Below, piece after piece: positions 53,406 to 64,000 of a stretch of DNA of 64,000 bases. This stretch comes from Corallococcus sp. NCRR (GTDB lineage Bacteria > Myxococcota > Myxococcia > Myxococcales > Myxococcaceae). The notes beneath the pieces were generated by a model, which saw only the letters and a list, made by a program, of their open reading frames with translations, made no database searches and was not told the origin of the DNA. The DNA lies in NCBI RefSeq assembly GCF_026965535.1, contig NZ_CP114039.1, positions 9,283,461-9,347,460 on the forward strand. Reading direction: 5' to 3'. Positions within the stretch are counted from its first letter, which is position 1. The number at the start of each line of letters is the position of its first letter. The position numbers and the translations under genes were made by a program.

Positions 53406-53639
53406 ATGCGAGTGGCAATCATTGCCGGACTGATGGCCGTTGGACTGCTTGCGGGCTGCGGCGGCGCCGAGGAGATGGAGCCCATGAGCCCCGAGGAGAC
53501 CCAGCGCGTCGTCGAGATGGCGGTCCCCAGCGCCTGTACCGACGCGTGCGACCAGAAGTATTACCAGTGTTACTTTGGCGGCGGCGACCCCTACTACTGC
53601 AACAGCTACCGCGCCTACTGCATCTCGCAGTGCCCGTGA
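53406..53639 (+). CDS. Small Cys/Tyr-rich lipoprotein
   Basis: Protein of 77 residues. ATG at 53406 follows AGGAG. The lipobox is MAVGLLAGCGG (Cys-17). The mature peptide has six cysteines in a regular pattern: SACTDACDQKYYQCYFGGGD PYYCNSYRAYCISQCP. The C-x3-C-x6-C...C-x6-C-x3-C arrangement suggests a disulfide-knotted mini-domain (three bonds) with many tyrosines, displayed on the cell surface. It is likely too short to have enzymatic activity. A strong bidirectional terminator follows. Confidence 0.7.
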   Translation: MRVAIIAGLMAVGLLAGCGGAEEMEPMSPEETQRVVEMAVPSACTDACDQKYYQCYFGGGDPYYCNSYRAYCISQCP

Positions 53640-53659
53640 TGGCGTGAGCTGAAACGCTG

Positions 53660-53687
53660 GCGGCGTGCCCGGCATGGGGCACGCCGC
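53660..53687. terminator. Strong bidirectional hairpin between convergent genes
   Basis: GCGGCGTGCCC (53660-53670) pairs perfectly with GGGCACGCCGC (53677-53687) around a 6-nt loop, between the small lipoprotein and the VIT/VWA gene, which converge here. Confidence 0.75.
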
Positions 53688-53698
53688 GCGAGCGGATG

Positions 53699-57376
<3,678 letters not shown>

Positions 57377-57474
57377 CTAACCCATCCGAGAATGGCAGGC
57401 TCATGCCCGCCAAGACATGGACAACCCATGACACCGCCATGACGCGGTAGGTTCCCAAGAAAAAGGGGACGCCC

Positions 57475-58248
57475 ATGGATTGGTCAGCGGCGCAGTACAC
57501 GCGATTCGAGGACGAACGGAACCGCCCCATCCGGGACCTGCTCGCGCGGATTCTCACGGCCGACGTGAAGCGCGCGGCGGACATCGGCTGCGGTCCCGGC
57601 AACTCCACGGAGCTGCTGCGCGCCCGCTTCCCCAACGCCGCCGTCACCGGAATGGACAGCTCCCCGGACATGCTCGCCGCGGCGCGCAAGCGTCTGCCGG
57701 ACGTGCGGTTCGACCTGGGAGACATCGCGACCTGGAGCGACCCGGGCCCCTACGACGTCATCCTGGCGAACGCGGTGCTGCAGTGGGTGCCGGACCACGG
57801 CACGCGGTTCCCCGCGCTCCTCCACAAGCTGGCGCCGGGTGGAAGCCTCGCGGTGCAGATGCCGGACAACCTGGAGGAGCCGTCCCACCGGCTGATGCGG
57901 GAGACCGCCAGCGCGGGGCCCTGGGCGGACAAGCTGAAGGCAGCCGCGAGCGCCCGGACGGAGCGCCATGATGCCGGCTGGTACTTCCGCGTGCTGCGCG
58001 ACGCCGGAGCCACGGTCGACGTCTGGCGCACGACCTACTTCCACCCGCTGACCGGAGGCGCTGGCGCGGTGGTGGAGTGGTTCAAGGGCTCGGGGCTCCG
58101 GCCCTTCCTCGAACCGCTCGACGCGGGAGAGAAGACAGACTTCCTCGGCCGATACCAGGAAGGGATTGCCCGGGCCTACCCTGCGCGGCCCGACGGGACG
58201 GTCCTGCTGCCCTTCCCCCGGCTGTTCATCGTCGCGACAGCGGCCTAG
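57475..58248 (+). CDS. tam: Trans-aconitate 2-methyltransferase
   Basis: SAM-dependent methyltransferase of 257 residues that methylates trans-aconitate, a toxic by-product of the TCA cycle, keeping aconitase from inhibition. The N-terminus [25 protein letters not shown] is a strong Tam signature. SAM motif I is [15 protein letters not shown] (about 35-49), with [20 protein letters not shown] and [20 protein letters not shown]. The C-terminal half [20 protein letters not shown] also matches. ATG at 57475 follows AGGGG. It is transcribed away from the VIT/VWA gene. Confidence 0.92.
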   Translation: MDWSAAQYTRFEDERNRPIRDLLARILTADVKRAADIGCGPGNSTELLRARFPNAAVTGMDSSPDMLAAARKRLPDVRFDLGDIATWSDPGPYDVILANAVLQWVPDHGTRFPALLHKLAPGGSLAVQMPDNLEEPSHRLMRETASAGPWADKLKAAASARTERHDAGWYFRVLRDAGATVDVWRTTYFHPLTGGAGAVVEWFKGSGLRPFLEPLDAGEKTDFLGRYQEGIARAYPARPDGTVLLPFPRLFIVATAA

Positions 58249-58348
58249 CTGCGTGGCGTCTCCCGGGCCCCGGTACAATGGCCGGAACGCGTTCCCACTG
58301 CTCGCATAGGCTCCCCAGAACACCCGCCCCGCTCATCAAGGACGCCTC

Positions 58349-58870
58349 ATGCGCTTGAACCTCCTGCCCGTCATCGGATTGCTCTTCCTTCCTGCCTGTG
58401 ACTCCAAGTCGGAGCAGGCGGAGGGCGTGGGGTCCTTGCAGGGCGACATGGCCTTCCCGGTGACCTGGTCCGGCGAGCTCCTGCCGCGCAACCCCGACGG
58501 GGGAACCGCTTTCTCGATTGCCGTCCTGGCCGACAGTGACTTCTCCGGGCTCTGCACGACCCCAGCGGACGCCGGCTATGTCCTTCCGCCGTCCCGCTTC
58601 GCATCGGTCTGGGTCCTCGGCCCCCCCGCGACAGGGACCTTCGAGGTCGGCACCGATACCGGTCCCGGGTTCGTCCAGATCCAGCAGCGTCTCACGGACG
58701 GAGGAACGGAGACGCTCGCGGTGGCCACCAGCGGGAGCATCCAGCTGACGACCGCCACGACGGACCGGCTCGTGGGAACCTTCGATGTCCAGGTCCTGGA
58801 GAAGTCCAACGGAACGAGGACGGCTCTGTCGGGAACCTTCGACGCCCCCTTCTGCGCGAACCGGAAGTGA
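58349..58870 (+). CDS. Predicted lipoprotein of unknown function
   Basis: Protein of 173 residues, ATG after AAGGA. Lipobox LLFLPAC (Cys-16). The mature part is Gly/Thr-rich and probably beta-sandwich (GDMAFPVTWSGELLPRNPDG, GTFEVGTDTGPGFVQIQQRL, TDRLVGTFDVQVLEKSNGTR), with two cysteines (GLCTTPAD, PFCANRK) likely bonded. It lies between the Tam gene and the convergent lipase gene. No family is recognised. Confidence 0.66.
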   Translation: MRLNLLPVIGLLFLPACDSKSEQAEGVGSLQGDMAFPVTWSGELLPRNPDGGTAFSIAVLADSDFSGLCTTPADAGYVLPPSRFASVWVLGPPATGTFEVGTDTGPGFVQIQQRLTDGGTETLAVATSGSIQLTTATTDRLVGTFDVQVLEKSNGTRTALSGTFDAPFCANRK

Positions 58871-58890
58871 GTCCTCCGGGCGCCCCTGAA

Positions 58891-60570
58891 TCAACCGAGA
58901 TCCAGGCCGTACTGCGCGGCGGTCAGGTACTGGAGCATGACGAAGTAGACGCTGGAGGAGGCCTTGTGTCCCGAGGCCCCTCGAAATGATTTGATCATCT
59001 CGTTGCGCAGGTCCCGCAGCTGCGTCTTGTTCTTCGAGCGGTTGTCCGTGAAGGGATTGCTCAGCTCCGACACCAGGCCGCACGCATCGGCGAAGGCATC
59101 GAACGACGCCCCGTCCATGTCGTCCAGGACCGCGTAGTCGTCCTTCTTCTTTCCACTGCCCTTGACCACGTCCGCCCAGAGCTGCGCGCGCAGCCGCGCC
59201 CGCTCTTCCGAGACGCTGGTGATGAGCGCGATCTTCAGGTGCGCCGCGAGCGCCTCCGCGGCCCAGTCCCCACCGGGCCGCACCGACGCGCCCCAGGCCC
59301 CGACGGGGTTGAAGTCGAACGTGGGCCAGAAGCCCGGGTCCGCGGGCAGGCCCATGTGGCTCTCCTTCCGGATGAGCCCGACCAGCCCCTTGCGCACCTC
59401 CACCGGCTCATGCGCGTCCGGGAAGGCGAGCGTGCAGTCCTTGAGGGGGATCTCCACGCCCAGATGGCACGGCGACGTGAGCGGATGGGTCGTGACGCCC
59501 ACGATGGAGTTCACGGCCGTCACCGCGGAGGTCTTCACCTTCTTGCTGTTGTGGACGGCGTCGTACGGCGAGAAGTAGTGGAACACCTGCGCGGGCCCGC
59601 CGATGTGCAGCTCCAGCTTCTCCTTCGACTTCTCCCCCAGCACCACGGGCGGCGCGGAGATGGCGTAGCAGCAGACGCTCACCCGGCTCTTTATCTTCGC
59701 GTAGACCTTCTCCAGCAGCTCACCGCCCGCCAGGTCCAGATAGGCGCACTGCGCGAGCGCGCCGCCCAGGCTGTGGCCGGTGAAGACAATCTCCCGGGGA
59801 ACGCGGCCGTGCATCGCCTCCAGGCAGGCCGCCGCCAGGGACTCCTGGCAGCTCGCGTAGGCGTACCAGAAGCCAGCGGAGAGCGTCGCGTTGCTGAACC
59901 GGCCGACCTTCACCTCCTTCAGGTGGTTCATGTCGGTGACCCAGTCCGGGCTGCCCGCGCTGTTGACCAGCGCCTGCCCCAGCGCGCGCCCGCCGCTGCC
60001 GCTCCGGCTCCCGCGGAAGACGACCGTCAACCGCTCGAGGTCGGGGTCGTAGATGGCGGCGCCCATCCAGCTGGGCCAGCCCGCCGTGGGATGCGTCTGC
60101 GTCATCCCCGTCTTGCCCTGGAAGTAGCAGCACCGCTTCGAACCGGTCGCCGCGGCGTGCTCCAGGCCCAGCAGCGTCTTCTCCCCGAAGAAGTCCTCGA
60201 CCTTGATGGGGATGTCCTCCCCTTCCAGGTCCACGCCCTTCGAGAAGGAGATGGAGCGGTCCAGCGGCCGGGGCTGGAAGAGGATGTAGGGAGCGTCTTT
60301 CGTACCGCCCCGGTACACGACCCCGTTCGTGGGGTCCGGCGGAGTCTTCAGGTCGTATTCGATGGGGTCGAACTTGTGGATGTCCGCTTCGCTGCCGAGC
60401 AGCTTGTGCACCTGCGCCAGGACGCGGTCCCTCGCGCCCTGCCACATCCCGGCCCCGTGGGATTCGTAGAACGGATCCATCGGGTAGACACAGCCCTGGG
60501 CGTACGCCTTGTAGGCGAAACGGCAGTACTCCAGCATGTCCAGGGCCGTCTGGGCATTGGGATGAGGCAC
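58891..60570 (-). CDS. Class 3 lipase-like alpha/beta hydrolase
   Basis: Protein of 559 residues. GTG at 60570 after AGGAG is preferred; the frame extends to 60684 but that part overlaps the next gene. No signal peptide is evident. A Lipase_3 domain occupies about 130-330: LERLTVVFRGSRSGSGG, the nucleophile elbow IVFTGHSLGGALAQCAYLDL (Ser in G-H-S-L-G) and VCCYAISAPPVVLG. The acid/His region is AQVFHYFSPYDAVHNSKKVK and TSPCHLGVEIP. A C-terminal region of about 150 residues is unrelated to lipases. Such proteins occur as antibacterial effectors, but no secretion marker is visible here. Confidence 0.78.
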   Translation of the reverse strand: MPHPNAQTALDMLEYCRFAYKAYAQGCVYPMDPFYESHGAGMWQGARDRVLAQVHKLLGSEADIHKFDPIEYDLKTPPDPTNGVVYRGGTKDAPYILFQPRPLDRSISFSKGVDLEGEDIPIKVEDFFGEKTLLGLEHAAATGSKRCCYFQGKTGMTQTHPTAGWPSWMGAAIYDPDLERLTVVFRGSRSGSGGRALGQALVNSAGSPDWVTDMNHLKEVKVGRFSNATLSAGFWYAYASCQESLAAACLEAMHGRVPREIVFTGHSLGGALAQCAYLDLAGGELLEKVYAKIKSRVSVCCYAISAPPVVLGEKSKEKLELHIGGPAQVFHYFSPYDAVHNSKKVKTSAVTAVNSIVGVTTHPLTSPCHLGVEIPLKDCTLAFPDAHEPVEVRKGLVGLIRKESHMGLPADPGFWPTFDFNPVGAWGASVRPGGDWAAEALAAHLKIALITSVSEERARLRAQLWADVVKGSGKKKDDYAVLDDMDGASFDAFADACGLVSELSNPFTDNRSKNKTQLRDLRNEMIKSFRGASGHKASSSVYFVMLQYLTAAQYGLDLG

Positions 60571-60607
60571 GGGGTGACTCCTGGGGAGCAACAGCGGACG
60601 CCGTGGA

Positions 60608-61453
60608 TCAAACGGGCGCTGGTGACAGGGAGTCAATGGAGCGGGGCTGACCCACACGGGCCAGTTGTTCCATGAGCGCGGCACCCACCGCGTCAGGCGC
60701 TTCCAGCTGCGGGAAGTGGCCCACGTCCTCCAGCTCCAGCACCCGCGCGTGGGGCAGCGCCTGCTTCCACCGCGACAGGTGCTCCGGCTTCACGACCTTG
60801 TCCGCCTTGCCCCAGACGACCAGCGCCGGGATGTCCGCGAGCCGGCCCAGGCCCTGCCCCTGCTCATCCATCCACGGGCCTTCGTGGGAGATGGAGCGCG
60901 CGAAGCCCCACGTGCCCATCCGTGACGCCCGGTCCGGGAATTGAGACATGAAGGACTGGTGCAGCTCCCGCGTCAGCTTCGCGCGGCGTCCCCAGGACAT
61001 CTTCACCAGCGTCCGCGCGGAGAAGTTCCAGGACAGATACAGCCAGCGCATCAGCGCGTTGTCGACATTGGGGCCCTTCAGGTCCCACAGCCAGCTCTGC
61101 ACCACGGTGAGGCTCAGCACCCGCTCCGGCGCCGCGATGGCGAGCGGCAGCGCGATGGGCCCCCCGAAGTCATGCACCACCAGGTGGAAGCGCCCCAGCG
61201 ACAGCTGGTCGAACCACGCGCGCAGGTTCTCCACGTGCCAGGGCAGCGAATAGGTGCGCCAGTCCCCGGGCCTTTCGCTGTCACCGAAGCCCAGGTGCTC
61301 CGGCGCGAGCACGCGGTACGACGGCGAGAGCCGCCGGGCCACGTCCCGCCATTCACGCGAGGACGACGGCGTTCCATGCACCAGCACCACCGGCGTGCCC
61401 TGCCCCTCCTCATGCCACGCCATCTCACCGCCTGGGACCTTCAGCCGCTTCAT
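60608..61453 (-). CDS. Alpha/beta hydrolase, haloalkane dehalogenase/epoxide hydrolase-like
   Basis: Enzyme of 281 residues. ATG at 61453 overlaps the TetR stop (ATGA). The oxyanion loop is VVLVHGTPSSSREW, the nucleophile is Asp in FHLVVHDFGGPIALPLAIAA (Asp as in dehalogenases and epoxide hydrolases), the candidate acid lies in ALVVWGKADKVV, and the His is in DVGHFPQLEAPD. The cap domain contains LYLSWNFSARTLVKMSWG. It is probably controlled by the TetR regulator co-transcribed with it. The substrate is unknown; hydrolysis of halogenated or epoxide compounds is inference from the nucleophile. Confidence 0.83.
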   Translation of the reverse strand: MKRLKVPGGEMAWHEEGQGTPVVLVHGTPSSSREWRDVARRLSPSYRVLAPEHLGFGDSERPGDWRTYSLPWHVENLRAWFDQLSLGRFHLVVHDFGGPIALPLAIAAPERVLSLTVVQSWLWDLKGPNVDNALMRWLYLSWNFSARTLVKMSWGRRAKLTRELHQSFMSQFPDRASRMGTWGFARSISHEGPWMDEQGQGLGRLADIPALVVWGKADKVVKPEHLSRWKQALPHARVLELEDVGHFPQLEAPDAVGAALMEQLARVGQPRSIDSLSPAPV

Positions 61454-62070
61454 GGGGTGTCTGCCTTTCGCTTGCGTGAGGGAGCCGCGGGCCACCTGCG
61501 GGCCGCGGCCTGAATCACCGCGGCGGCGGGGTAGCCGCCTTCGTGCTGCACGTATTGCTGGGAGATGCCTTCCACCAGGGCGAAGAGCACCCGCGCCTCG
61601 ATGTCAGGCTCGGGCACCCCGCGCGCCGCCAGCGCCTCCTTCAGCCGCTGGTGCGTGGCGTCCAGGAAGTGCTCCAGCGGCAGCTTCAGCCGCGCCAGCA
61701 CCTCCGGCTGGTGACGCAGCCCCTGGCTCAGCCGCCAGAGGTCCCGGTGCGCGTCCAGCATCTCCACGGCGGACGTGAGCAGGGCCGTGACGAAGCCCCG
61801 CGCGGAGGGCTCGCGGTCCGCCGCCTCCAGCGTGTGCGCGACGTCCAGCATCGACGACTGCATCAGCGCGGAGAGCACCGCCTCCTTCGATTCGAAGTGC
61901 GAATAGAGCAGCCCCACGGCGATGTCTGCCTCCTGCGCGAGCGCGCGGACGCTGGTCCCATCGAAGCCGTGCCGGGAGAAGAGCCGCACCGCGGCCTGGA
62001 GCACGCGCTCCCGCGTCTTCTCCCGGAGGACTGCATTGGCGTCAGCCGTACGAGGCATGCCTCGCATCAT
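61450..62070 (-). CDS. TetR-family transcriptional regulator
   Basis: Regulator of 206 residues. The N-terminal HTH (REKTRERVLQAAVRLFSRHGFDGTSVRALAQ, then EADIAVGLLYSHFESKEAVL) is standard TetR; the C-terminal ligand domain is helical. The first Met (62070) lies inside a 24-bp palindrome, so a start at 62058 (fifth residue, MPRTAD) is also plausible. It is co-transcribed with the hydrolase and probably represses itself through the operator. Inducer unknown. Confidence 0.88.
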   Translation of the reverse strand: MMRGMPRTADANAVLREKTRERVLQAAVRLFSRHGFDGTSVRALAQEADIAVGLLYSHFESKEAVLSALMQSSMLDVAHTLEAADREPSARGFVTALLTSAVEMLDAHRDLWRLSQGLRHQPEVLARLKLPLEHFLDATHQRLKEALAARGVPEPDIEARVLFALVEGISQQYVQHEGGYPAAAVIQAAARRWPAAPSRKRKADTP

Positions 62071-62091
62071 TGAGTGAACGTTCGCTCAATG
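62068..62091. promoter_or_regulatory. Near-perfect 24-bp palindrome, TetR operator candidate
   Basis: CATTGAGTGAAC and its mirror GTTCGCTCAATG form a 24-bp palindrome (62068-62091) with one mismatched pair (T62075/G62084). It overlaps the first possible start codon of the TetR gene, so binding would block transcription. Confidence 0.7.
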
Positions 62092-62125
62092 TAAAGGACC
62101 CAGTCCGGCACGCCGCCCCGGCCCC

Positions 62126-62509
62126 CTACGGCAGGGGCTGTACGTCCGGCTCGACGAACCGGGCCCGCGCCTCCGCGCCGAAGAGGACCTCGCGCGAGTA
62201 GTGGTCCACGAGCAGGTCCTTGCGCAGGAACCGCGGGTTGTCGTGGATGAACGCGGTGAAGTCGTGGCCAGGGCTTGCCGCTGCCCGCGCACTGACCAGC
62301 CGGACCCACGCGACCGTCATGGTCTCGTGGTACTTCTCCGGGACTCCGAGCCGGCCCGTCAGCGCCCGCAGGCCCGCGCGGGTGAGCTCGACGGCCGCGT
62401 CACGCCCCGCCCTGAGCGTGTAGAGGTAGACCACCCGCACATGGTCGAGGTGGGCGAAGCCGCTCAGCTCCCCGCGCGAGAATCGTTCGAGAAAAACGCC
62501 GTCGTCCAT
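62126..62509 (-). CDS. Conserved small protein of unknown function
   Basis: Protein of 127 residues, ATG at 62509 after AGGGAAGGG. No signal peptide. It contains a predicted all-helical fold (SGFAHLDHVRVVYLYTLRAG ... LTRAGLRALTGRLGVPEKYH) and the conserved YHETMTVAWVRLVSARAAA, followed by FTAFIHDNPRFLRKDLLVDH. A perfect 11-bp inverted repeat lies just upstream, and a MarR gene precedes it, so it may be the target of that regulator. Function not recognised. Confidence 0.7.
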   Translation of the reverse strand: MDDGVFLERFSRGELSGFAHLDHVRVVYLYTLRAGRDAAVELTRAGLRALTGRLGVPEKYHETMTVAWVRLVSARAAASPGHDFTAFIHDNPRFLRKDLLVDHYSREVLFGAEARARFVEPDVQPLP

Positions 62510-62529
62510 GACCCTTCCCTCCTCCTTCG

Positions 62530-62562
62530 TTACTACGAAAACGTATTACACTTTCGTAGTAA
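62530..62562. promoter_or_regulatory. Perfect inverted repeat, MarR operator candidate
   Basis: TTACTACGAAA (62530-62540) and TTTCGTAGTAA (62552-62562) are perfect 11-bp arms around an 11-bp centre in an AT-rich stretch. It lies 21 bp upstream of the small unknown gene and just after the MarR gene, matching a MarR operator. Confidence 0.7.
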
Positions 62563-62571
62563 GCGAAAGCT

Positions 62572-62991
62572 TCAGGAGAGATCGGAGAGCCGCTTCATCA
62601 GCGCGGTGTGCCCCCGGACGGCGTCACGGCCTGCTTCCGCGAGCTTCGCGTCGACCTTGGAGAAGGCCGACTCCGCCGCCTTGCACTGGACGGCTCCGGA
62701 GTCGGTGATCGCGACCAGCAGGGAGCGTCCGTCCTCGGGGTTGCGGGAGCGCCGCACGTAGCCGTGCTTCTCCAACCGCGACACCAGGCTGGTCGCCGTG
62801 GACGCCCCGATGTGCAGCGTGGACATGACGCCGGTCATCGTCATGGCGCCCGACGCCAGCACGGACAGCAGGACCGCTTCACCGGCGCTGAGCCCGGTGG
62901 CTTCGAGCTCGGCCTCCAACAGCCTGGCCGCCTTGTGACCGCCGACCAGCAGCCCCGCGGTCAATCCCACCATCGACTTCGATGCAGCCAC
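62572..62991 (-). CDS. MarR-family transcriptional regulator
   Basis: Winged-helix regulator of 139 residues. GTG at 62991 with GGAGG upstream gives the usual family length; ATG at 62973 is an alternative, and the frame to 63072 is too long. Winged helix: VLASGAMTMTGVMSTLHIGA STATSLVSRLEKHGYVRRSR, with the wing NPEDGRSLLVAITDSG (D-x-R-S/R pattern). It lies upstream of a small unknown gene on the same strand, with a perfect palindromic operator in between. It probably represses that gene and possibly itself. Confidence 0.88.
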   Translation of the reverse strand: MAASKSMVGLTAGLLVGGHKAARLLEAELEATGLSAGEAVLLSVLASGAMTMTGVMSTLHIGASTATSLVSRLEKHGYVRRSRNPEDGRSLLVAITDSGAVQCKAAESAFSKVDAKLAEAGRDAVRGHTALMKRLSDLS

Positions 62992-63056
62992 CGTTCGTCC
63001 ACCTCCATCCAGCCGACAGTGTGTCAGTTCGCGCTCCCGTGCGGGGCCCCACGGGA

Positions 63057-63083
63057 TTGACCGCTTTTTCATGAAAATATAAT
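63057..63083 (+). promoter_or_regulatory. Sigma-70-like promoter for the S8 protease gene
   Basis: TATAAT at 63078-63083 with TTGACC at 63057-63062 (15-bp spacer, shorter than the optimum) lies 58 bp before the protease ATG. The stretch TGAAA (63072-63076)...TTTCA around it is also an inverted repeat and may be a repressor site. Confidence 0.45.
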
Positions 63084-63140
63084 TTCACCGCTTGTGCGAG
63101 GGCTTCCGTCCCGGTGCCCGCACGTTCCCTGAGAGGCCGA

Positions 63141-64000
63141 ATGAAACTGAAACTGACCCAGGCGGTGAGCGTCATCTCCCTTCTGGCCGCGGCGTGCGGC
63201 GGTCCGATGCCGGAGGGCCCGGAGTCCGACAGCGAGCAGATCGGTCAGACGGCGCAGATGATCCGCCGCGAGCGGGCCATCCCCAACGAGTACATCGTGG
63301 TCCTGCGTGACGCCACGCAGGAGGTCCGGCAGCAGGGAGCGGCGAACATCGCCCGGGAGCTGGTGTCCGCCACCAGCGGCCGGGTGCTGCGGACCTATGA
63401 GCACTCCATCCACGGCTTCCTGGCGAACATGACCGAGGCCGAGGCGCGCCGCCTGCTGTCCGACCCGCGCGTGGCCTACGTGCAGGAGAACGGCCTCATC
63501 CACGTGTCCGCGACGCAGACCAACGCGACCTGGGGCATTGACCGCATCGACCAGCGGGACCTGCCGCGCAACAGCTCCTACACGTACAACGTCGACGGCA
63601 CCGGCGTGCACGCGTACGTCATCGACACCGGCATCCGGCAGACCCACACGGAGTTCACCGGCCGCATCGGCAACGGCTACGACTTCATCGACAACGACAG
63701 CGACCCGTCCGACTGCCACGGCCACGGCACGCACGTGTCCGGCACGGTGGGCGGCACGACCTGGGGCGTGGCGAAGAAGGTCACCCTGCACGGCGTGCGC
63801 GTGCTGGACTGCACGGGCTACGGCAACGACGCGCAGGTGATTGGCGGCATCGACTGGGTGGCGGCCAACCACGTCAAGCCCGCGGTCGCCAACATGAGCC
63901 TGGGCGATGTGGGCATCCAGGCCATCGACGACGCGACGGAGCGGCTGATCGCCGCGGGCGTCACCACGGTGGTCGCCGCCGGCAATGACAGCGCCAACGC
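63141..64000 (+). CDS. Subtilisin-like S8 serine protease with I9 propeptide (5' part)
   Basis: Secreted protease, cut off by the window edge after about 286 residues. ATG at 63141 follows GAGAGG. A lipobox-like signal ([12 protein letters not shown]) precedes an Inhibitor_I9 propeptide ([20 protein letters not shown] ... [16 protein letters not shown]). The catalytic domain begins [20 protein letters not shown]. Asp is in [16 protein letters not shown] and His in [18 protein letters not shown]; the region ending ANMSLG and [10 protein letters not shown] precedes the missing active Ser. This layout is proteinase K-like. The protein is probably lipid-anchored or released for extracellular digestion. 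Confidence 0.9.
   Translation, partial: MKLKLTQAVSVISLLAAACGGPMPEGPESDSEQIGQTAQMIRRERAIPNEYIVVLRDATQEVRQQGAANIARELVSATSGRVLRTYEHSIHGFLANMTEAEARRLLSDPRVAYVQENGLIHVSATQTNATWGIDRIDQRDLPRNSSYTYNVDGTGVHAYVIDTGIRQTHTEFTGRIGNGYDFIDNDSDPSDCHGHGTHVSGTVGGTTWGVAKKVTLHGVRVLDCTGYGNDAQVIGGIDWVAANHVKPAVANMSLGDVGIQAIDDATERLIAAGVTTVVAAGNDSAN

Overview
The window reads as a chromosome segment from a predatory myxobacterium of the Myxococcus/Corallococcus type. This is inferred from the very high GC content and GC-rich third codon positions, many secreted lipoproteins of unknown function, a MYXO-CTERM type C-terminus (GCGC, one membrane helix, basic tail), an M91-like HExxH protease, an Imm5-like alanine-rich protein, ADOP-type permeases and NtrC/sigma-54 regulation. 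No rRNA, tRNA, insertion sequence or CRISPR array was recognised.

Layout. 0-5 kb: three GT4 glycosyltransferases (polysaccharide synthesis) around a nine-copy palindromic tandem repeat with a 71-72 bp period. 5-13 kb: a frameshifted DUF4082 surface protein, an ECF42-type sigma factor with its own ECF42-like promoter, a stand-alone EF-G and a metzincin-like lipoprotein. 13-18 kb: prephenate dehydrogenase/chorismate mutase, a frameshifted Tat-exported hydrolase, a methyltransferase and a citrate synthase-like protein with a helix-turn-helix. 18-26 kb: exported proteins, a PQQ-type sugar dehydrogenase with a MYXO-CTERM end, an ADOP permease and a JAMM-motif lipoprotein with a small exported partner. 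26-36 kb: acetyltransferase, a hydrolase lacking its nucleophile, dienelactone hydrolase plus MHS transporter, a barrel-like protein, a TPR protein, the M91-like protease and small exported proteins. 36-41 kb: MarR regulator, homogentisate dioxygenase and fumarylacetoacetate hydrolase (tyrosine breakdown), a remnant resembling Hen1 and a phosphate-type porin. 41-45 kb: protealysin-like M4 protease with its emfourin inhibitor and a propeller lipoprotein. 45-51 kb: a tripartite ABC efflux operon (HlyD, ATPase, permease, each overlapping by ATGA) divergent from a histidine kinase/NtrC regulator pair, with a sigma-54-like promoter between them. 51-64 kb: Imm5-like protein, lipoproteins, AAC(3)-type acetyltransferase, VIT/VWA lipoprotein, trans-aconitate methyltransferase, class 3 lipase, a TetR/hydrolase operon, a MarR-regulated small gene and the start of a subtilisin-like protease.

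Clear functional units are hmgA-fahA (4-nt overlap), M4 protease-emfourin, the efflux operon with its neighbouring two-component system, and TetR-hydrolase (ATGA overlap). Several starts were moved downstream of the longest open frame because of ribosome binding sites, signal peptides or conserved N-termini; these choices are stated entry by entry.
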